The position numbers were made by a program, and so were the translations under genes. A stretch of DNA of 11,335 bases from Actinomycetota bacterium (GTDB lineage: Bacteria > Actinomycetota > Acidimicrobiia > Acidimicrobiales > JAFATL01), in NCBI GenBank assembly GCA_019243975.1, contig JAFATL010000043.1:1-11335 (forward strand), in the 5' to 3' direction. The first letter of the stretch is position 1. Every line of letters begins with the position of its first letter. This document shows positions 7,392-11,335 of the stretch, one piece after another. The notes under the pieces are model-generated. The model saw only the letters and a program-made list of their open reading frames with translations, searched no databases and was not told the origin of the DNA.

Positions 7392-7412
7392 CCGACCTCC
7401 GAGGTCGGGTTT
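7392..7412 (+). terminator. Hairpin at the end of the ArsR operon
   Basis: CCGACCT (7392-7398) pairs with AGGTCGG (7402-7408) around a CCG loop and is followed by GTTT. The perfect 7-bp GC-rich stem with a short T run is consistent with an intrinsic terminator between the DinB-like gene and the next transcription unit. Because it lies 54 nt upstream of the next start codon, a role in regulating that gene is also possible. Confidence 0.55.
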
Positions 7413-7426
7413 AACCGAATGTCTTG

Positions 7427-7432
7427 TAATGT
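7427..7432 (+). promoter_or_regulatory. Possible -10 box for the secreted-protein operon
   Basis: TAATGT fits TAnnnT and lies in the only AT-richer patch of this gap. No -35 match stands out. A start about 7 nt downstream would leave a leader of under 10 nt, consistent with the absence of any Shine-Dalgarno sequence before the ATG at 7446. The box is part of a small inverted repeat, AATGT (7428-7432) and ACATT (7438-7442). Weak call. Confidence 0.3.
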
Positions 7433-7445
7433 GGTCGACATTCCT

Positions 7446-8471
7446 ATGAAGAGCTCCGTCACCAACGCACGAGTTGCCCGAATGGCGCGTGGAGGCGCCG
7501 CCCTGGCGCTCGTCCTGGTCAGCCTGTTCTCAGCCCGCCCTGCGGCGGCTGCCGGCACCAACCTGGTCGGCACCTTCGCCCTCACTGCCGGTGCCTGCCC
7601 GTCGGGCGGGGCGACGGGGACCTACTTCCGCATGGTGCAGCCCAGCGGCACGGTGGCCAACGGCCCGTTCGTGAGCAACGGCGACTCCACCTGCTCCGAC
7701 AAGACGTACACGCTCCTGTCGCCGGGGTCCGACGGCGGCGTGATCACCGGCGGGTACCAGGCGGCGCCGTCACCCGCCTTCGACGGTCAGGGCAACAGCC
7801 TGGCCAACAAGATCGTGGTGCCGGCCGTGTTCTTCGGCGTGCGGTTCGGCCTGTCCACCGACCAGACCGACCGCCAGACCCACACTGCCGTTCCGCCGCT
7901 GTCCGTCCAGGCCGACGGCGGCAAGCTGACCGGCGACCTGCGGGCGTGGGAGGCGACCTGGAACAAGCAGGACTTCAACCAGGGCGCGCCGAAGCCCGAT
8001 GGTTCCATGCCCAAGCTCACGACCGCCCCGCACGGCACCTACGACGCGTCGACCGGCGCGTTCGTACTCGAGTGGACGAGCACCATCTCGGGCGGGCCGT
8101 TCAACGACTTCACCGGTTCGTGGCATCTGGCGGGCACGTTCCGGCCCGCGGGTTCCGCCCCTGCCAGCGCGCCCGCGGCGCAGCAGACGACGAAGGCGAA
8201 GTCATCGGCCGCCGCCGCTTCCGCCAAGGCAGGCTCGACGGCAACGACGCAAGCGGCATCGGGACAGGCGGCGACCGCCGACACCACTGCGCCGGCAACT
8301 GACGACGCGGCGCAGAGCACGGGCCCCGTCAAGACCATCGGGGCCGTTGCTCGCAAGGGCTGGAAGCCACCGGCCTGGTTGATCGTTCTCACCGCCATCG
8401 TCGGTGTGGGGGCGGCACTCGCACTGCTGCTCCCGATTCGACGTCCGACTCCAAACGCGACGACTGAGTAG
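7446..8471 (+). CDS. Secreted protein with C-terminal membrane anchor, unknown family
   Basis: A 341-residue protein. It starts with a Sec-type signal peptide: a basic n-region, hydrophobic core (residues about 17-29) and Ala-rich cleavage site near A36. The mature domain (about 37-233) is rich in Gly, Thr and aromatic residues and looks mostly beta: TGTYFRMVQPSG, ADGGKLTGDLRAWEATWN, DFNQGAPKPDGS, and LEWTSTISGGPFNDFTGSWH (208-227). Its only cysteines, Cys51 and Cys83, could form a disulfide. A Ser/Ala/Thr/Gln-rich linker follows (about 236-295), then a membrane helix (about 310-330) and a short IRR-containing tail expected to face the cytoplasm. The family is not recognised. The C-terminal part of the mature domain has a clear homologue at the minus-strand edge of the window. 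No ribosome binding site precedes this ATG, and in-frame ATGs at 7389 and 7419 are alternatives, but 7446 gives the cleanest signal peptide. The next gene starts 10 nt later. Confidence 0.88.
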   Translation: MKSSVTNARVARMARGGAALALVLVSLFSARPAAAAGTNLVGTFALTAGACPSGGATGTYFRMVQPSGTVANGPFVSNGDSTCSDKTYTLLSPGSDGGVITGGYQAAPSPAFDGQGNSLANKIVVPAVFFGVRFGLSTDQTDRQTHTAVPPLSVQADGGKLTGDLRAWEATWNKQDFNQGAPKPDGSMPKLTTAPHGTYDASTGAFVLEWTSTISGGPFNDFTGSWHLAGTFRPAGSAPASAPAAQQTTKAKSSAAAASAKAGSTATTQAASGQAATADTTAPATDDAAQSTGPVKTIGAVARKGWKPPAWLIVLTAIVGVGAALALLLPIRRPTPNATTE

Positions 8472-8481
8472 AGGTACACCC

Positions 8482-8985
8482 GTGCGCAAGCTCATCGGTT
8501 TTCCGAATCCCGTCAACGAGGTGTCCGCCCGACTGGTGGCCACCGGCGTCGTGACCATGGCCGCGGTCACGGTCGCGTTCCGCCTCACCTGGCTCCTTGC
8601 CGTGCTCTTCTACGGCTTCGTCGCCCGGGTGCTGACCGGGCCCAAGCTGAGCCCGCTCGGCCAGCTCGTCACCCGCCAGATCACGCCACGCGTCCCCTTC
8701 AAGGAGAAGCTGGTCCCGGGCCCGCCCAAGCGGTTCGCCCAAGCGGTCGGCGTGACGTTCTCCGGAACGGCGCTCGTCCTCGCGTTGACGCACCACTGGT
8801 TCGCCGCCCAGGTGGTCCTCGGCCTGCTCATCGTGGCGGCGTCGCTGGAGGCGTTCGTCGGACTGTGCCTTGGGTGCAAGGCGTTCGCACTCCTGATGCG
8901 CGCCGGCGTCATCCCCGAGTCGGTGTGCGAGGAGTGCAACAACATCGGGCTGCGACGCGAGCTGGCATCGACGGGAGCCCGATGA
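8482..8985 (+). CDS. DUF4395 family membrane protein with two CxxC motifs
   Basis: A 167-residue protein matching the DUF4395 pattern. The opening PNPVNEVSARLVATGVVTM is typical, with hydrophobic helices near residues 18-30, 34-51, 89-104 and 108-126. It carries C129-L-G-C132 inside the conserved-looking GLCLGCKAF segment and C149-E-E-C152 just after it. The CxxC pairs suggest thiol redox or metal binding at the membrane; the family has no established biochemical function that I know. The GTG start has AGAGG (8470-8474) 7 nt upstream, and the stop overlaps the next ATG as ATGA. It sits between two proteins that each have exactly two cysteines in their probable extracytoplasmic parts, so a role in their disulfide state is conceivable (inference). 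Confidence 0.9.
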   Translation: MRKLIGFPNPVNEVSARLVATGVVTMAAVTVAFRLTWLLAVLFYGFVARVLTGPKLSPLGQLVTRQITPRVPFKEKLVPGPPKRFAQAVGVTFSGTALVLALTHHWFAAQVVLGLLIVAASLEAFVGLCLGCKAFALLMRAGVIPESVCEECNNIGLRRELASTGAR

Positions 8986-9719
8986 ACGCCAGCCGCACGC
9001 GCGTCGTCGCCGTGCTTCTGATCGTGGCCGCGTTCATCGCGTTGACGGCGTTCGCGCTGTTGGCCCGCGCCTACCGCCCCGGCCGCAGCGGCGTGAAGGT
9101 GCCCAGCGCGGCAGCGGCGCGCATCGTGCAGTCCGCCGCCGCCGAGGTGCCGGCGGGTGCAGCCGTGTTGGGCGAACGCATCGAAGCGACCGATACCGCG
9201 ACGGCGCCGGCAGCTGACACCACCACCGACGTGACGCCGGCCGCGCCCGCCCCGCAGGCAGCCGCACCGGCGCCGAGCACGCCGCCCCCGCCGCCGGGCA
9301 CGAGCGGCCTGGCGCCCTGCCCGTTGGGATTGCCGGTGCCGTCCCAGCCGGCGGGCCTGGCCAACCTGGTCGGCCTGGTGCCGCTGTTCGGGCCGTTCTC
9401 GCCGGAGGCGTTCGCGTTCATCCCCGCGTTCGAGCCGGCCTTCCCGCTGTTCGGCCCGATGATCACCGCCGGCGGTCAGCAGCTCGACGCCCACGCCGCT
9501 GAGATGAACGCCGTGGTGGGAGTCGTGCATCCGCTCGAGCAGAACGGCTTCGACGCCATGAGCCCGCTGTACGGCCCCTACCGCCAGCAGTTCCTCGACG
9601 GGGAAACGAGCGTGGCCGGCGCCGTGCAACCCGGGGTGGCCGCCTTCGCCGGCCTGCCCGGCGCCACCTGCGTGCCGGCCGCGCAGGCCGCGCTCCTCGG
9701 CTCGCCGACCGCTGGCTGA
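8982..9719 (+). CDS. Unrecognised single-pass membrane protein with PL(F/Y)GP repeats
   Basis: A 245-residue protein of no family I recognise. A hydrophobic helix at about residues 8-28 is an uncleaved anchor or signal. A low-complexity Ala/Pro/Thr linker (about 60-108) ends in a proline run. The C-terminal domain (about 110-245) is rich in Gly, Pro, Phe and Ala and contains three copies of a short motif: PLFGP (134-138), PLFGP (155-159) and PLYGP (195-199). Its only two cysteines, Cys113 and Cys230, bracket this domain and could be disulfide-bonded. The ATG at 8982 overlaps the DUF4395 stop (ATGA) with GGGAG 4 nt upstream, so translation is coupled. The domain is probably displayed outside the membrane. 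It is the last gene of its operon, and its stop codon directly abuts the stop of the convergent permease gene. Confidence 0.85.
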   Translation: MNASRTRVVAVLLIVAAFIALTAFALLARAYRPGRSGVKVPSAAAARIVQSAAAEVPAGAAVLGERIEATDTATAPAADTTTDVTPAAPAPQAAAPAPSTPPPPPGTSGLAPCPLGLPVPSQPAGLANLVGLVPLFGPFSPEAFAFIPAFEPAFPLFGPMITAGGQQLDAHAAEMNAVVGVVHPLEQNGFDAMSPLYGPYRQQFLDGETSVAGAVQPGVAAFAGLPGATCVPAAQAALLGSPTAG

Positions 9720-10454
9720 CTAACCGTCGCGCCGGCCGAGCGTCAGCGCGCCGCCGACGGCGACGGCGGTCGCCACCAGCAGCATGGTGAGTGTGGCGGT
9801 GGCCGCACCGCCGGGAAACATCTGATCGTGCGGTAGCTGCGCGCCGCCCACGGCCTGGGTGATCACCGTTCCCGGGCTGGCGCCGACGACCCACCGCTGG
9901 AGGCCGCCGAGCAGCCCGCCCGCGGCTTTGGGAAACAGCACGGCCACCACGACGATCGACGCGGCGGCAGCCGGTGACTTGGTGATCAACCCGCACGCCA
10001 TCCCGAGCACGGCCACGGCGGTGATCGCCAGCACCACGCTGATCAGGGCGGCGGGGTCGCCCAGGTGGTGGGCGCCGGCGGGGAGCACCGCCCACACCAC
10101 GAGCCAGGCGACGACCACCGAGGCCAGCGCACCGACGGCGGCGACACAGCCGATGGCGGCCAGCTTGGCGCCGTACAACACGGAGCGTCGCGGCACGGTG
10201 GCCAGGGTGACCACCATCGTCTGCTGCGCGTACTCGCCGGCGGCGATGGTCGCGGCCCAGATGCCGAAGGCGAGGAGCGCGGCCACTGACCCTGTCGCCG
10301 CGCCACTCGTCACCGTGTCAGACGTGCTCACGCCGCCGGTCGTCGCCACCAGGAGCGACACGGCCGGAAGGGCGAGGCTGGCCAGCACGGCGCCGAGCCA
10401 TTGGCCGCGCACGGTCGCGATCTTCAACAGCTCGGCCCGCCACGCCGCCGTCAT
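9720..10454 (-). CDS. ABC-2 type transporter permease subunit
   Basis: A 244-residue hydrophobic protein with about six predicted membrane helices (near 19-37, 56-72, 96-122, 137-157, 163-180 and 218-238), the topology of ABC-2 exporter permeases. The start MTAAWRAELLKIATVRGQW and the GEYAQQTMVVTLATVPRR segment (73-90) are typical: after the second helix this class has a Glu-Tyr...Thr...Pro-Arg-Arg block thought to contact the ATPase. The frame extends upstream to 10676, but that part lies within the ATPase gene and is Arg-rich noise. The ATG at 10454 overlaps the ATPase TGA as ATGA and gives the correct length. It works with the adjacent ATPase; the exported substrate is unknown. No terminator separates it from the convergent gene. 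Confidence 0.9.
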   Translation of the reverse strand: MTAAWRAELLKIATVRGQWLGAVLASLALPAVSLLVATTGGVSTSDTVTSGAATGSVAALLAFGIWAATIAAGEYAQQTMVVTLATVPRRSVLYGAKLAAIGCVAAVGALASVVVAWLVVWAVLPAGAHHLGDPAALISVVLAITAVAVLGMACGLITKSPAAAASIVVVAVLFPKAAGGLLGGLQRWVVGASPGTVITQAVGGAQLPHDQMFPGGAATATLTMLLVATAVAVGGALTLGRRDG

Positions 10455-11200
10455 CCGCCGTCCACCATGTCGAGGTACTGCTCCTCCAGCGACCGGCGCG
10501 CCTCCTCGCCGGACGCCCCGCCCACGAAGTGGCCAAGGGGGCCGGCCATCACGATGCGCCCGCCGTCGATGACGACGACGTCGTCGCAGAACGTCTCGAT
10601 CTCGGCCATCAGGTGCGTCGACACCAGCACGGTGCGGCCGCCGTCGGCGAGGGCGCGCAGCAGCACGCGCAGCCATCGGATGGCGCCCGCGTCGAGCCCG
10701 TTGTGGGGCTCGTCGAGGATGAGCACGGCAGGGTCACCGATCAACGCCGTGGCCAGGCCCAGCCGTTGCCGCATGCCCAACGACATCTGACCCACGGGGA
10801 TGTCGGCGATGCTGGCGATGCCGGTGAGCCGCAGCGCGTCGTCCACCGACGATTTCGGCAAAGCGTTGCTGGCTGCCACCACCCTGAGATGGCCGCGGGC
10901 CGTGCGGCGGGGGTGGGCGCCGTCGGCCGTCAACAGCGCACCCACGACTTGGGCGGGCCAGCGATGTGCAGCGAACGGTCGTCCGCCGATCAGCGCGCGC
11001 CCCGACGTGAGGTGATCGATGCCGAGGATGGCGCGCAACGTGGTGGTCTTGCCCGCCCCGTTGGGCCCGATGAACGCGGTGACCTGTCCCGGGGGCGCGG
11101 TGAACGAGACGCCGTCGAGCACGGTGACGCCGTCGATGACCTTGGTGGCGTCCTCGAGGACGATGGCCGCAGGCGCCCGCTCCCCAGCCGCGATGCGCAC
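10451..11200 (-). CDS. ABC transporter ATP-binding protein
   Basis: A 249-residue nucleotide-binding subunit with intact motifs: Walker A GPNGAGKTT (residues 45-53, Lys51), signature region SLGMRQRLGLA (140-150), Walker B LILDEP with catalytic Glu164, D-loop NGLD (167-170) and the switch His196 in VSTHLMAE. The canonical Q-loop glutamine is not obvious; the region reads GALLTADGAHPRRTA. The GTG at 11200 is chosen because it lies 4 nt after the stop of the upstream gene and leaves a normal N-terminus; the frame also opens at an ATG at 11287, but the extra 29 residues overlap the upstream gene and look non-coding. The Shine-Dalgarno is weak, suggesting coupling. It pairs with the permease overlapping its 3' end, forming a two-component exporter typical of the ABC-2 class. 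Confidence 0.93.
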   Translation of the reverse strand: MRIAAGERAPAAIVLEDATKVIDGVTVLDGVSFTAPPGQVTAFIGPNGAGKTTTLRAILGIDHLTSGRALIGGRPFAAHRWPAQVVGALLTADGAHPRRTARGHLRVVAASNALPKSSVDDALRLTGIASIADIPVGQMSLGMRQRLGLATALIGDPAVLILDEPHNGLDAGAIRWLRVLLRALADGGRTVLVSTHLMAEIETFCDDVVVIDGGRIVMAGPLGHFVGGASGEEARRSLEEQYLDMVDGG

Positions 11201-11204
11201 GTAC

Positions 11205-11335
11205 CTACGCGCCGGCCGGGGCGCGTCCGGACGACTCGAAGGTGCCCTCGAGATGCCAGAGGCCGGTGAACCCGTTGAAGGGACCACCGTCGATGTGGCT
11301 CGTCCACTCCAGCGTGAAGGCGCCCGTCTTGGCGT
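11205..11335 (-). CDS. 3' end of a homologue of the secreted protein at 7446-8471 (5' partial)
   Basis: The minus strand is open from the right edge of the window to a TAG at 11207-11205 and gives 42 residues beginning AKTGAFTLEWTSHIDGG. They align without gaps to residues about 201-241 of the secreted protein at 7446-8471, with roughly 70% identity counted by eye; both carry TGAF-x-LEWTS, GGPFN, FTG, WHL and GTF at the same spacing. Unlike that copy, this protein ends about 11 residues after GTF, with no linker and no C-terminal membrane helix, so it is probably released or retained only by something outside the window. The signal peptide and most of the domain are beyond the edge. The ABC ATPase start codon follows 4 nt after the stop, so the gene is very likely co-transcribed with the transporter. 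Confidence 0.85.
   Translation of the reverse strand, partial: AKTGAFTLEWTSHIDGGPFNGFTGLWHLEGTFESSGRAPAGA

Noticed and set aside
6840..7445. N-terminal extension of the secreted protein back to 6840 in the same frame
   Set aside because: It overlaps the well-supported DinB-like gene and the downstream hairpin and is Arg-rich noise; a signal peptide begins properly at 7446.
10529..11269. Plus-strand open frame (246 codons) opposite the ABC ATPase
   Set aside because: The minus strand has intact Walker A, signature, Walker B and switch His; the plus frame is a compositional shadow.

Overview
The window is high-GC bacterial chromosome. It most likely comes from an actinobacterium, perhaps of the Acidimicrobiia type. 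The evidence is strong G/C third-position bias that creates long false reading frames, a full-length UPF0182 membrane protein (a family typical of Actinobacteria and Cyanobacteria), frequent GTG starts, ATGA gene overlaps, and an initiator tRNA gene with its CCA encoded. The lineage is inferred from gene content and was not tested. No phage, IS element, CRISPR array or rRNA is visible.

Layout, left to right. (1) Positions 2-3940, plus strand: the 3' part of an acidic Pro/Glu/Ala-rich protein whose C-terminus carries a Cys/His motif like phage Mu F-type head proteins, followed 18 nt later by the UPF0182 protein. A hairpin follows. (2) Positions 4051-4127: an initiator tRNA-Met, then a strong bidirectional hairpin terminator. 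(3) Positions 4241-5805, minus strand: a two-gene unit with an uncharacterised 227-aa protein first and an SMP-30/gluconolactonase-like protein second. (4) Positions 5841-7317, plus strand: a translationally coupled operon of an ArsR-type repressor, an SRPBCC/AHSA1 protein and a DinB-like TIGR03086-type protein. Its promoter has a consensus -35 and a good -10 and lies between two related palindromes spaced 42 bp centre to centre, which looks like an autoregulatory operator. (5) Positions 7446-9719, plus strand: a secreted, C-terminally anchored protein of unknown family, a DUF4395 membrane protein with two CxxC motifs, and an unrecognised single-pass protein with PL(F/Y)GP repeats. (6) Positions 9720-11335, minus strand: an ABC-2 type permease, its ATPase, and the last 42 residues of a protein clearly homologous to the secreted protein of region 5.

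The most interesting structure is in regions 5 and 6. Two convergent operons, whose stop codons abut without a gap, each carry a member of the same secreted-protein family. One copy has a linker and membrane anchor and sits with the CxxC membrane protein. The other ends just after the conserved domain, without an anchor, and sits 4 nt upstream of an ABC transporter. This may be a single envelope system of unknown function. All intergenic gaps are under about 130 nt, so there is no long gene-free stretch.
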